From: CAWBKV01 sp041946675
Lineage (GTDB): Archaea > Halobacteriota > Methanosarcinia > Methanotrichales > Methanotrichaceae
NCBI GenBank assembly: GCA_041946675.1
Contig: JBHGAU010000028.1
Span: 1 to 30,763 of the forward strand
DNA: 30,763 nucleotides
Reading direction: 5' to 3'
The position numbers and the translations under genes were made by a program. The notes beneath the pieces are model-generated. The model did not search any database. It worked only from the letters and a program-made list of their open reading frames with translations, and was not told the DNA's origin. Positions 1 through 6,689 of the stretch are shown here, piece after piece; positions within the stretch are counted from its first letter, which is position 1; the number at the start of each line of letters is the position of its first letter.

Positions 1-56
1 CAGGGTTGAGGGCCCTGTCACGTAGGTGTTCGCGGGTTCGAATCCCGTCCCCCGCA
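1..56 (+). tRNA. tRNA-Leu(GAG), 3' part
   Basis: This is the 3' portion of a class II tRNA cut by the window start. A 17-nt anticodon arm at 1-17 has a 5-bp stem (CAGGG/CCCTG) and the loop TTGAGGG, giving anticodon GAG, which reads the leucine codon CUC. A short variable-arm hairpin (CAC/GTG) follows. The T-arm at 32-48 has the loop TTCGAAT closed by GCGGG/CCCGT. The 3' acceptor strand CCCCCGC is at 49-55, with discriminator A56. CCA is not encoded. The acceptor implies a 5' strand GCGGGGG just outside the window, usual for archaeal tRNA-Leu. Confidence 0.9.
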
Positions 57-295
57 TGAGATCCATTTTTCCCTTAGAAGATGAACCTTAGAATTCCTGG
101 AGGGATTTATTTAAGTTCAGCGCTGCATGAAGCTAATTGGTGATGAATGAATATCTTCCACTCATACGTCTTTGCAGATATATTATCAGATAGTGGGATT
201 GCTAAATGCTATAATATGGAAACCTGAAATCGAGCTTTATTTCTCAAGCCCGTTCTCAATGCAGCATTACCAGCCGCTACTAATAACGCTTCTTT

Positions 296-395
296 TGGGG
301 TGACCGCGAGGCGCTGCGGCGCCCGCGCAATGGTTTTCTAGCGCACTCAATCGCCGTGCGGGTTACCCTCAGTCCCTCTTCGGGGAAGGGATCAC
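296..395 (+). ncRNA. Candidate structured RNA downstream of tRNA-Leu
   Basis: A GC-rich island lies in otherwise AT-richer gene-free DNA. It has a long-range closing stem (296-304 with 361-369), an internal hairpin CGCG-A-GGCGC/GCGCC-CGCG, and a downstream hairpin of the CCCT...AGGG type followed by an ACA trinucleotide. The layout recalls guide or other stable archaeal RNAs, but I cannot match it to a named family. RNase P and SRP core motifs were looked for and not seen. The strand is assumed from the tRNA upstream; the stems would form on either strand. Confidence 0.3.
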
Positions 396-572
396 ATCAA
401 TAGGCATCATATGGAAAGCTGCAGGTTGGTTAGCTATGAGTTCTGGGGCACTAGCAACAGGGCTGGAGTAAATATTCTTCAGGGCTGTAGATAGGCGAGC
501 ATGTAATCTGGGGGCATATGCATATTCTGCCACTCATCCAGGGGCATGAAACTCGTGAAAGCCTGTTATCAC

Positions 573-623
573 TCAAGGCGAAATTCGCCTTGACCCTTCA
601 GGTGGGGTCGCGCTCGACCCCAC
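573..623. repeat. Two tandem perfect 9-bp hairpins
   Basis: Hairpin 1 (573-593) pairs TCAAGGCGA with TCGCCTTGA around a 3-nt loop. Hairpin 2 (602-623) pairs GTGGGGTCG with CGACCCCAC around a 4-nt loop. They are 8 bases apart and about 60 bases upstream of the small ORF at 682. They could be a terminator, a palindromic repeat unit or part of a structured RNA. No poly-T tract follows on the plus strand. Confidence 0.6.
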
Positions 624-681
624 TCTTGCTGCTTCAGGCGGCTTTGGAGCGGATGCAGTACAAAGTTATCGATAAAAGCGT

Positions 682-1056
682 GTGAGAGAGCTTAGGGCTG
701 AGGCCCACCAAGCGCAGCAGGGCCTGAAGGCCGCTCACAAGTTAGCCCAAGTAGGCATTGATGTCAATGAGATCCTAGATGACTTAAGGGATAAGCAAGG
801 CAGAGCTTTAGAAGAGGCCAAGGAGCTGAAGCCAATGGCGAGGCTCGAAGATCTCAGCGTTTATAAGGTCGAGAAGAAGGGCAAGAAGGGAAAGACCAAT
901 GAGTACTGGCATGCGACCTGGAGGAATGATCACAAGGTCTGCAATTTCTACTTGGGCAGCTGCAAGAAGATGGCAAGGGAGCAGGCGCTACAGAAGGCTA
1001 TGAAGCTGAAGTCAGAGGATTTGGGCATTAGAGTTTTATCTATGGCATCTGGATAA
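682..1056 (+). CDS. Small hypothetical protein, 124 aa
   Basis: This ORF of 124 residues starts with GTG, and an in-frame TAA lies only two codons upstream, so it cannot extend much further. The N-terminal half (about 1-50) is charged and probably helical. The C-terminal half has an aromatic and basic pattern, with YWHATWRNDHK followed by YLGSCKKM around residues 74-97. This resembles short accessory proteins of methanogens, often near mobile DNA, that carry a compact Tyr/Trp-rich beta module; the resemblance is from memory and not a confirmed family assignment. No clear ribosome binding site precedes the GTG, so the ORF could be the truncated remainder of a longer gene. Function is unknown. 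Confidence 0.5.
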   Translation: MRELRAEAHQAQQGLKAAHKLAQVGIDVNEILDDLRDKQGRALEEAKELKPMARLEDLSVYKVEKKGKKGKTNEYWHATWRNDHKVCNFYLGSCKKMAREQALQKAMKLKSEDLGIRVLSMASG

Positions 1057-1198
1057 CTATCTTGAAAAATGACATAGATCAGAACGTGTCGGCATGCATT
1101 AGAAAACGATGAATAGGATCATCCTTGAGCTCCCAAGTCCTGCTTGAGAATACGATCGCTTAAAAATAGAAACGACTAATACTTTTATTGAATAGTAT

Positions 1199-1483
1199 TC
1201 ACGACTTTTCAGCCAGCTTTCTAGCAAAACTTAGCGCCCTGAGTTCCTCATCACGGCTCACATTTCCGCCAACCTTTTGCTCTAAAACTTCTAAAGTCTG
1301 TCGGAGATTGAGCTGTAAGATCTCTGCGGCCTCCCTGATGCTGATCTCACCGTCTTTATAGAGCTCTATAACATAATCCCGGATACCTAGATTGATTATT
1401 TTTTTCATTGCATTCTCTTCGTCGAGGCCATCTTTCTTCATGATATCTAGGACCTTGTTTATGGACTGATCTCGAACGATCAT
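1199..1483 (-). CDS. UPF0175-family antitoxin
   Basis: This small protein (94 aa from the chosen start) has the features of UPF0175 antitoxins. An N-terminal segment precedes a helix-turn-helix-like stretch, YKDGEISIREAAEILQL, near residues 42-58, and a basic tail follows. Such proteins bind promoter DNA and neutralise a partner PIN-domain RNase. I chose the ATG at 1483 because its A is the last base of the toxin stop codon (TGATG overlap) and GGGAG lies five bases upstream, implying translational coupling. An in-frame ATG at 1495 is the alternative (98 aa). The gene lies downstream of its presumed toxin, the reverse of the common antitoxin-first order. Confidence 0.75.
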   Translation of the reverse strand: MIVRDQSINKVLDIMKKDGLDEENAMKKIINLGIRDYVIELYKDGEISIREAAEILQLNLRQTLEVLEQKVGGNVSRDEELRALSFARKLAEKS

Positions 1484-1947
1484 CACTTCTCCCATCTCTG
1501 GACCTCCGACATGGCTGTAAGATATTGATCAGTGGATATGTATCTTTTTAAGTTATCAATATATTTAATAGTATCTTCTTTTGATATTCTATTTTTATAA
1601 TGAAGATAAACAATCAGCGCTGAAGATGTGAGATAAGGAATATCATTCCTTTCAAGATACTTAAGGAATTTTTTATCATCGCTTGCTATCGACTCGAATC
1701 CTCCTGAGTGGTAAAGTCTGAGAGCTTCGAATTCTCCTTTTCCATGTATTCTCGATCCAGACACCTGAATCTTTCCTTTGTTTATATTTTCTTGAATCAC
1801 ATCTGCATCTGGGCAACACTTGGATTCTATAACCGTCTCCTCATAGACTCTCTTCGGGATGAAAACATCTAGCGAACTCGCTACGACCGTCTTTAAGCCG
1901 ATTTTTGTTAGCTTGATTAGGACGTCGGAGTCCACTATGATCTTCAT
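1483..1947 (-). CDS. PIN-domain toxin (VapC-like RNase)
   Basis: This 154-aa PIN-domain protein is probably a Mg-dependent endoribonuclease that cuts RNA when free of its antitoxin. The first acidic motif is IIVDSDVLIKL at residues 3-13, with D6 and D8. A central acidic residue lies in GEFEALRLY near residues 71-79, and a further Asp pair in ASDDKKFL near 88-95. These match the usual spacing of the PIN active site. GAGGG lies just before the ATG. The stop codon overlaps the start of the UPF0175 antitoxin gene, so the two are co-transcribed. The pair sits next to MITE-like elements and gene fragments, consistent with a mobile accessory module. Confidence 0.8.
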   Translation of the reverse strand: MKIIVDSDVLIKLTKIGLKTVVASSLDVFIPKRVYEETVIESKCCPDADVIQENINKGKIQVSGSRIHGKGEFEALRLYHSGGFESIASDDKKFLKYLERNDIPYLTSSALIVYLHYKNRISKEDTIKYIDNLKRYISTDQYLTAMSEVQRWEK

Positions 1948-2130
1948 AATCCCTCTTCGAGCGCTACATCATTTAAAGGTGTTCCTGCTGAGTTCTATTT
2001 GATCTTTGAGAGAGTATATGCTTAATGAAATCGCAACTTATTGGGCAAAGTAATGCCTTTCTATTATGCTATCGCTTATGTTTTGGTTAGAAGCATCCTG
2101 ATTTCAGGGCTATCAAGAATTAAATTATTG

Positions 2131-2273
2131 TAGGAGCTACGCAGTTGAATTTCACATTGCTTATCTAAGGAAGAAAACTAGGCAATCATAATCTTGAATC
2201 GAAGCAATAATTAACATTTTGAATGTTTCCTCAAATATAATTGACCTTCACTTCCTCAACTACGTAACTCCTA
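2131..2273. mobile_element. MITE-like element, copy 1 (143 bp)
   Basis: This 143-bp non-coding, AT-rich element is bounded by terminal inverted repeats related to TAGGAGTTACGCAGTTGA (left end has one mismatch, GAGCT; right end has CTACG where copy 2 has CTGCG). It is exactly as long as the copy at 2605-2747, and the two share inner blocks such as GAATTTCACATTGCT, GAAAACTAGGCAAT and CTTCACTTCCTCAAC, with a more divergent middle. The terminal TA on each side would fit the TA target duplication of IS630/Tc1-type transposition. No transposase is present, so it would need to be mobilised in trans. Confidence 0.8.
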
Positions 2274-2356
2274 CATCTATAATGTAATAGAGCGATCTTG
2301 GAGCATGCGCCTTAGTAACGAAAATTGCTTATTGTGTTGGAGATGAGAGCAAATGG

Positions 2357-2521
2357 ATGAATCCAAAGGCCGCTAAGACGCCAGAAAAGAAAGCAACGCT
2401 GCTTGAAGAAAATCATCGGACAGTTGCTGGAGCCCTGAGAGGAGAGGCGGAAATCAGGGCTGGCCTTGGAAAGAAATTCAAAGATGCTGATGAGTTCATT
2501 GATTATTTGGAAAAGCTATAG
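2357..2521 (+). CDS. Possible small protein, 54 aa, between the MITE copies
   Basis: The ORF starts with ATG and encodes 54 residues, beginning MNPKAAKTPEKKATLLEENH and ending FKDADEFIDYLEKL. It is lysine-rich with a helical, acidic end. The open frame runs back to about 2291 without a start codon, so this may be the tail of a longer gene whose front was removed, perhaps when copy 1 of the MITE inserted. The ending resembles the last helix of small antitoxin-like proteins, but I do not recognise a family. There is no clear ribosome binding site. Confidence 0.35.
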   Translation: MNPKAAKTPEKKATLLEENHRTVAGALRGEAEIRAGLGKKFKDADEFIDYLEKL

Positions 2522-2576
2522 ATCGGTACGGGCTAGGATATCAGTTCTTTTAGAACGGTCTCCTTCTAATCAATAA

Positions 2577-2604
2577 TAGGAGTTACGCAGTTGAATTTCA
2601 CATA
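2577..2604. repeat. 28-bp duplicated MITE end
   Basis: These 28 bases repeat the left end of the adjacent MITE copy (first 27 bases identical, starting TAGGAGTTACGCAGTTGA), so two left ends lie head to tail. This could come from slippage, from a nested insertion followed by deletion, or from an aborted transposition event. Confidence 0.85.
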
Positions 2605-2747
2605 TAGGAGTTACGCAGTTGAATTTCACATTGCTGGCCTATAAGAGAAAACTAGGCAATTATCACTCCAAAATTGAATGGTTATCCTTATTTTGGTCAT
2701 TCTGTTAAAGATAATTATCCTTCACTTCCTCAACTGCGTAACTCCTA
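2605..2747. mobile_element. MITE-like element, copy 2 (143 bp)
   Basis: This element has perfect 18-bp terminal inverted repeats: TAGGAGTTACGCAGTTGA on the left and its exact reverse complement on the right. It is 143 bp long and non-coding, and shares inner blocks with the copy at 2131-2273. Its ends are better preserved than those of copy 1, so it may be the younger insertion. The left end is preceded by an extra 28-bp copy of the same terminus. Confidence 0.85.
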
Positions 2748-2794
2748 ATAGTATAAAGTCACGAATCCAAATTGGGGGCATTTAATGAGGACGG

Positions 2795-2944
2795 ATGAAA
2801 GCTTTTGGCCCTGCACTTGAAGCTCCACTGGATCCGATACCATCCCAGAAAGACAGAAGTGAGATCAAATAGCGGCAAGATGCTCATCAAGGAGGCTTGC
2901 CAGAAGATGTATTCCTCGAAGAGTCAATTGCAGAGTGTGAATAG
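2795..2944 (+). pseudogene. Short ORF interrupted by an in-frame TAG
   Basis: From the ATG at 2795, 25 codons (MKAFGPALEAPLDPIPSQKD...) run to a TAG at 2870-2872. The same frame then continues for 23 more codons with protein-like composition (HQGGLPEDVFLEESIAECE) to a second TAG at 2942-2944. I do not recognise the product. It is most simply a decayed small gene or fragment next to the MITE. Amber read-through is conceivable only if the genome has the pyrrolysine machinery, which this window does not show. Confidence 0.25.
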
Positions 2945-2986
2945 AATAGATCCACAGCGTCTTCGTATATCCTTTCTACAAATGTT

Positions 2987-3802
2987 CTAAATCAATCTCT
3001 CTGCCACAGCATAAACATAAAGATTCGGGCTCCTTGCGAACCCCACCAAAGTCATCCCTATTTTCTGTGCCAGCTCAACGCCTGAGTTCATGGGCGCGCT
3101 TCTGCTCACGAGAATCGGAAATCCCGAACGTGCAGCCTTGGCGACCATGACTCCCGAGAGCCGTCCGCTGGTGATCAGAGCACATTTCGATAGATCCATC
3201 CCTGCAAGAAGAGCCTCCCCTACAGTCTTGTCCACTGAGCTAGATCTGCTGACATCCTCGCAAGAGGAAAGTATATTTCCCTCAGTATCGCAAATTATTG
3301 AAGTGTGCGTGGCACCAGTCCTTCGCCATATCTTGGCCCTAGTATTGAGCTGGTCCACTGCCCCCAGGAGCGCATCTACTTTAATCCTGATATCAGAGGT
3401 AATCGGCTTTAGATCCTGGATAGATGAGCTTCCTACGCTGCAGCATTGATGCCCTTTCCAGGGCGCGGCAATGCCATCCCGCGTTTCACATATCAAGGCG
3501 CCTTTCTCCTCTTTGACGGAGACTATATCCTGGAAGCCCTTTACAATTCCCTCGCCTACCAGGAAGCCCACTGCCATCTCCTTGAGCTGCTCCGGAAGAG
3601 CAGGAATAGCGGTTATGCATCCTCCATTGAGGATTATATTCACCACCTCTTCCACTGCTACATCCACCTCAACCTCGGACCTCTTTGGCCCTGAGATCTC
3701 CAAACATCTTCTTGAGCGAAAAGCAGGATGAGGGCCCAGCTGCTCATTCTTCCAGTTGGTCTCCGGCTCAGTTATCCTGTTCACATGCCAGCTCTCTCTC
3801 AT
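2987..3802 (-). CDS. fdhD: FdhD-family sulfurtransferase, atypical active-site motif
   Basis: This 271-aa FdhD homologue belongs to the family that passes sulfur from a cysteine desulfurase to the molybdenum or tungsten bis-pterin cofactor of formate dehydrogenase. The family core is clear: ALITSGRLSGVMVAKAARSG, then FPILVSRSAP and MTLVGFARSPNLYVYA near the C-terminus. Two signature sites differ from the family. The catalytic CGxCG loop reads QCCSVGSSS, keeping the first Cys but with Val at the second. The usual DVGRHNAVDK reads DVSRSSSVDK. The gene starts 20 bases after fdhA, with GGGAG before its ATG, so it is almost certainly in the same operon. It may be a divergent, still active FdhD, or be losing sulfurtransferase activity. 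Confidence 0.88.
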   Translation of the reverse strand: MRESWHVNRITEPETNWKNEQLGPHPAFRSRRCLEISGPKRSEVEVDVAVEEVVNIILNGGCITAIPALPEQLKEMAVGFLVGEGIVKGFQDIVSVKEEKGALICETRDGIAAPWKGHQCCSVGSSSIQDLKPITSDIRIKVDALLGAVDQLNTRAKIWRRTGATHTSIICDTEGNILSSCEDVSRSSSVDKTVGEALLAGMDLSKCALITSGRLSGVMVAKAARSGFPILVSRSAPMNSGVELAQKIGMTLVGFARSPNLYVYAVAERLI

Positions 3803-3822
3803 TTTTAGGCTCCCTAAAAAAT

Positions 3823-5862
3823 TCAGGACAGCGTTTCTATCCTGCAGGCCGCAACCTTATACTCCGGAATTTTAGCGACAGGGTCCAGAGCGTCCGAAGT
3901 GATAATATTTGTGCCCTGCCAATGGAAGGGCATGAAGGCCACTCCAGGATTCACCTTGTCCGATACCCTGGCTCTGGCATCGGTTCCGCCTCGCTTTGTT
4001 TTTACGGTTACCATATCTCCGTTGCGAATATTCAGCCTGGCGGCATCTTCTTGATTTATCTCGACGTACAGTTCGCAGTCTCTCTCCAAAAGGGATGGAC
4101 TCCGTTTGGTCATAGAACCGCCACAATAATGGATGGCGATCCTGCCTGTGGTAAGTATGATGGGATACTCCTGGCTCGTCACCTCCCCTGGGGTTTTATT
4201 CTCCACTGTGGCAACCCTGGCCCTCCCGTCAGGGGTCGAAAATCTCTCTTTATGAAGGATATCTGTTCCTGGATGTTCCTCATCCGGGCATGGCCATCTT
4301 AGTCCGCCGATCTTCGAGATTCTCTCCTTGGTCATGCCTCCATAGGCAGGAACAAAGCGGTTGATCTCCGATAGAACCTCTGCAGCATTGTTGTAGTTGA
4401 AATTAAGCCCGAGGCGCCTGGCAATCTGGTTGATTATCCATAGGCCCTCTTTCGCCTCTCCAGTGGGTGGAACTGCTTTATCGATCCACTGTACACGGCG
4501 TTCCATGGATGTGTAGCTGCCGTCCTTCTCGGCCCAGGCAGCCGCAGGCAGTACGACGTCTGCAAGCCTTGCCGTAGCCGTCATGAATATCTCCTGCACT
4601 ACCAGAAAGTCCAGGCTCTCCAAGGCGGCCTTGGTCTTGATGATATTGGCATCACATATCACCGGATCCTCGCCAATGATATACATGGCTTTAATTTCTC
4701 CTGCCAAGGCAGCATCATTCATTTCCGTCGATGTGAGCCCGGGTCCGAGCGGCAGATCTTGTATATTCCAGGCGGATTTGAAATATTCAAGAGTCTGAGG
4801 ATCTGAGGCTCTCTTATAGCCCGGATAAAACTCGGGCATGCCGCCCATATCGCAATTGCCCTGGACGTTGTTCTGGCCGCGCATTGGCCAGACACCGGCT
4901 CCTGGGCGTCCGATCTGACCACAGATCAGAGCCAAAGTAGCACACGCTTTGACGTTATCCGTGCCGCATACATGCTGGGTGATGCCCATCGAGTAAAGAA
5001 TAGCTGAGGCAGGAGACTTAGCAAAGGCTCTGGCCGCCCTGATGATATCTCCTTCAGCCACTCCCGTTCTCTCAGACGCCTCTTGCAGAGTGAATCCCTG
5101 GAGGCTCTTTTGCAGGCTATCGAAGCCCTCAGTACGAGAGGCGATGAACTTGCTATCTGCTAGGCCCTCGTCCACTATGACCTTCATCATTCCTCTGATA
5201 AGGTCTATATCCGAGCCGGGGCGGATGCGAAGGTGAATATCCGACATCCAGGAGGTCGATGTGATCCTGGGATCGGCTACTATTATTATTGCGCCTTTAT
5301 CCCTGGCCTTCTGTGCCCATCGGGAAACAATTGGGTGAGCCTCTGTGAAGTTAGTGCCGATGGCAAAGATGCATCGTGAATTTTCAAGATCCAGAAGGTT
5401 ATTGGTCATGGCGCCTGTTCCGAGAACTGCTCCAAGGCCTACAACTGTCGGAGAATGGCAGAGCCTTGCACAGTTGTCTATATTTGGAGATCCCAGGGCA
5501 CGAGCCATCTTCTCCATGAGATAATCCTCTTCGTTGTTGCACCGGGACGATGCCAGAAAACCCAGGCTTTTCGGGCCGTATTTCTTGATGTTCCTGGCTA
5601 TTCCTGCAGCAACGAGGTCGAGAGCTTCATCCCATGAGATACGCACGAAGTCTTCGCCGACTCTCTTCATAGGGTATCGTAGCCGCTCCTCGTGATTCAG
5701 GACCTCAAGAACGGCGTTCCCCTTGGGGCAGAGTGCCCCCTCGCATGTGGGATGATCAGTCATATACTCAATGCCTGCAGCCCTGTCCTTCTCCACCACC
5801 AGGTAGAGACCGCAGCCAACAGCACAGTAGGGGCATAGGGAGGGAACTAGCTTTGTGGACAT
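3823..5862 (-). CDS. fdhA: Formate dehydrogenase catalytic subunit FdhA
   Basis: This 679-aa Mo/W-bis-pterin oxidoreductase oxidises formate to CO2, passing electrons to FdhB and F420 (or, in reverse, making formate). The N-terminal [4Fe-4S] ligands are CPYCAVGC (C10, C13, C17) and C45 in GALCPKG. The catalytic region is NCARLCHSPTVVGL, where C135-H136 occupies the place of the selenocysteine/cysteine and His of formate dehydrogenases, so this is the cysteine form. The C-terminal part is a molybdopterin-dinucleotide binding domain (ILTTGRIAIHYCGGSMTKRS onward). No signal peptide is seen, so it is cytoplasmic. AAAGGAGT precedes the ATG. It lies between fmdE-like and fdhD genes, with about 20 bases to each. 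Assimilatory nitrate reductase is the nearest alternative, but the CARLCHSP motif and the neighbours favour FdhA. Confidence 0.93.
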   Translation of the reverse strand: MSTKLVPSLCPYCAVGCGLYLVVEKDRAAGIEYMTDHPTCEGALCPKGNAVLEVLNHEERLRYPMKRVGEDFVRISWDEALDLVAAGIARNIKKYGPKSLGFLASSRCNNEEDYLMEKMARALGSPNIDNCARLCHSPTVVGLGAVLGTGAMTNNLLDLENSRCIFAIGTNFTEAHPIVSRWAQKARDKGAIIIVADPRITSTSWMSDIHLRIRPGSDIDLIRGMMKVIVDEGLADSKFIASRTEGFDSLQKSLQGFTLQEASERTGVAEGDIIRAARAFAKSPASAILYSMGITQHVCGTDNVKACATLALICGQIGRPGAGVWPMRGQNNVQGNCDMGGMPEFYPGYKRASDPQTLEYFKSAWNIQDLPLGPGLTSTEMNDAALAGEIKAMYIIGEDPVICDANIIKTKAALESLDFLVVQEIFMTATARLADVVLPAAAWAEKDGSYTSMERRVQWIDKAVPPTGEAKEGLWIINQIARRLGLNFNYNNAAEVLSEINRFVPAYGGMTKERISKIGGLRWPCPDEEHPGTDILHKERFSTPDGRARVATVENKTPGEVTSQEYPIILTTGRIAIHYCGGSMTKRSPSLLERDCELYVEINQEDAARLNIRNGDMVTVKTKRGGTDARARVSDKVNPGVAFMPFHWQGTNIITSDALDPVAKIPEYKVAACRIETLS

Positions 5863-5882
5863 TCAAGACTCCTTTCTAACTT

Positions 5883-6509
5883 TTACGATTTGCATTCTAA
5901 CGGTTTGTTTTCTAACCTGATGTTACCGCTTTCTTGTTTATGTGTCTCATAGCATGCCTGGCAAAGGCACTCTTCTTCCCTCTGGATGAAGCTTTCACCG
6001 CATTCCCTGCAGAGAGCAATCTGCTTCCTGGGCTTCTCTGGAATCTCCATCTCCAGAATCTCCCAAGTATAAACGCTTTCTCCAGCCTCCAGCAGAAGGG
6101 AGACGGCTTCAGGATGAGGTACTTTGCAGGTCTTCATGAACCATGCATGAAGCCTCGGATATCTAGTGGTCTTGGCCGGGTCCAGCATTATCCTCACAGC
6201 CTTTACCAGGCTTCCTGCGGGTCCACGCTTGCTGATGGTGGCTGCCATCTTTCCATGATCTTTGATCTTCATTCCCTTGTTACCTATGGTGCAGCCAGCC
6301 AAGATCTGAAAAGGATCAGGCAGGCAGTTGTAGGTCTCACAGGTAACAAAAAGCCTATCTCCATCCTTTATATCCAGAAGTCTTTCTGCAATGTTCAGCA
6401 TCTGGATGCCTACGAAGGCGCCGGTGCTTAAGTATCCATGGAAGGGTGCGACCCTCTCAATCTGAGAACGAACCTTCGGATCAGCGATTTTCCCTAGAAT
6501 CTCCTCCAT
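5883..6509 (-). CDS. FmdE-family protein with C-terminal zinc ribbon
   Basis: This 208-aa protein has an FmdE domain (about 15-150): AFHGYLSTGAFVGIQML-type start, then CETYNCLPDPFQILAGCT and GNKGMKIKDHGKMA. A C-terminal zinc ribbon (CREC...CLCQAC, about 172-190) follows. FmdE was first found with the molybdenum formylmethanofuran dehydrogenase and is thought to bind metal; its exact role is unsettled. Here the usual HGHxCPG metal-binding motif reads HGYLSTG, so one His and the Cys are replaced. Its position 20 bases before fdhA and after fdhB and modABC suggests that it helps mature or insert the metal cofactor of this formate dehydrogenase. AGAGGA lies 7-8 bases ahead of the ATG. A TATA-like TTTAAAATA on the minus strand near 6597-6606 suggests an internal promoter. 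Confidence 0.85.
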   Translation of the reverse strand: MEEILGKIADPKVRSQIERVAPFHGYLSTGAFVGIQMLNIAERLLDIKDGDRLFVTCETYNCLPDPFQILAGCTIGNKGMKIKDHGKMAATISKRGPAGSLVKAVRIMLDPAKTTRYPRLHAWFMKTCKVPHPEAVSLLLEAGESVYTWEILEMEIPEKPRKQIALCRECGESFIQREEECLCQACYETHKQESGNIRLENKPLECKS

Positions 6510-6689
6510 GTAAAAATCCTCTTGGCTTGCCTATGCTACCATATTGGTTAAGAATTTTTGCATAGCTGCTAACTTAAAGTGAGAATGGTATGCACCTATT
6601 TTAAACCGAGAGATTTGACCTATAGCAGGGGCCCCTCAATTCATAGGTAAACATAGGCAAATATACTGCGCTAGGCCGAAAAAGAGTGG

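Larger units (their letters stand above)
57..681. other. Gene-free stretch with strong hairpins
   Basis: I see no convincing protein gene in these 625 bases. Two structured patches stand out. At 296-395, a 9-nt segment GGGGTGACC (296-304) can pair over its full length, with two G-T wobbles, with GGTTACCCT (361-369). This encloses a GC-rich hairpin around GGCGC-TGCG-GCGCC, and a further hairpin around CCCTCTTCGGGGAAGGG follows. At 573-623 there are two successive perfect 9-bp hairpins. The stretch could hold an RNA gene or mobile-element debris; neither can be decided by eye. Confidence 0.5.

Noticed and set aside
296..395. RNase P or SRP RNA
   Set aside because: The conserved core motifs of these RNAs that I know are not found in the block, and the foldable length is too short for either.
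2131..2747. CRISPR array
   Set aside because: The repeated units are inverted at the ends of two elements and not regularly spaced direct repeats with unique spacers. No cas genes are present.
2805..2990. 61-codon plus-strand ORF after the second MITE
   Set aside because: Its start lies inside another, more protein-like frame, no ribosome site is seen, and its end merely runs into the end of fdhD.
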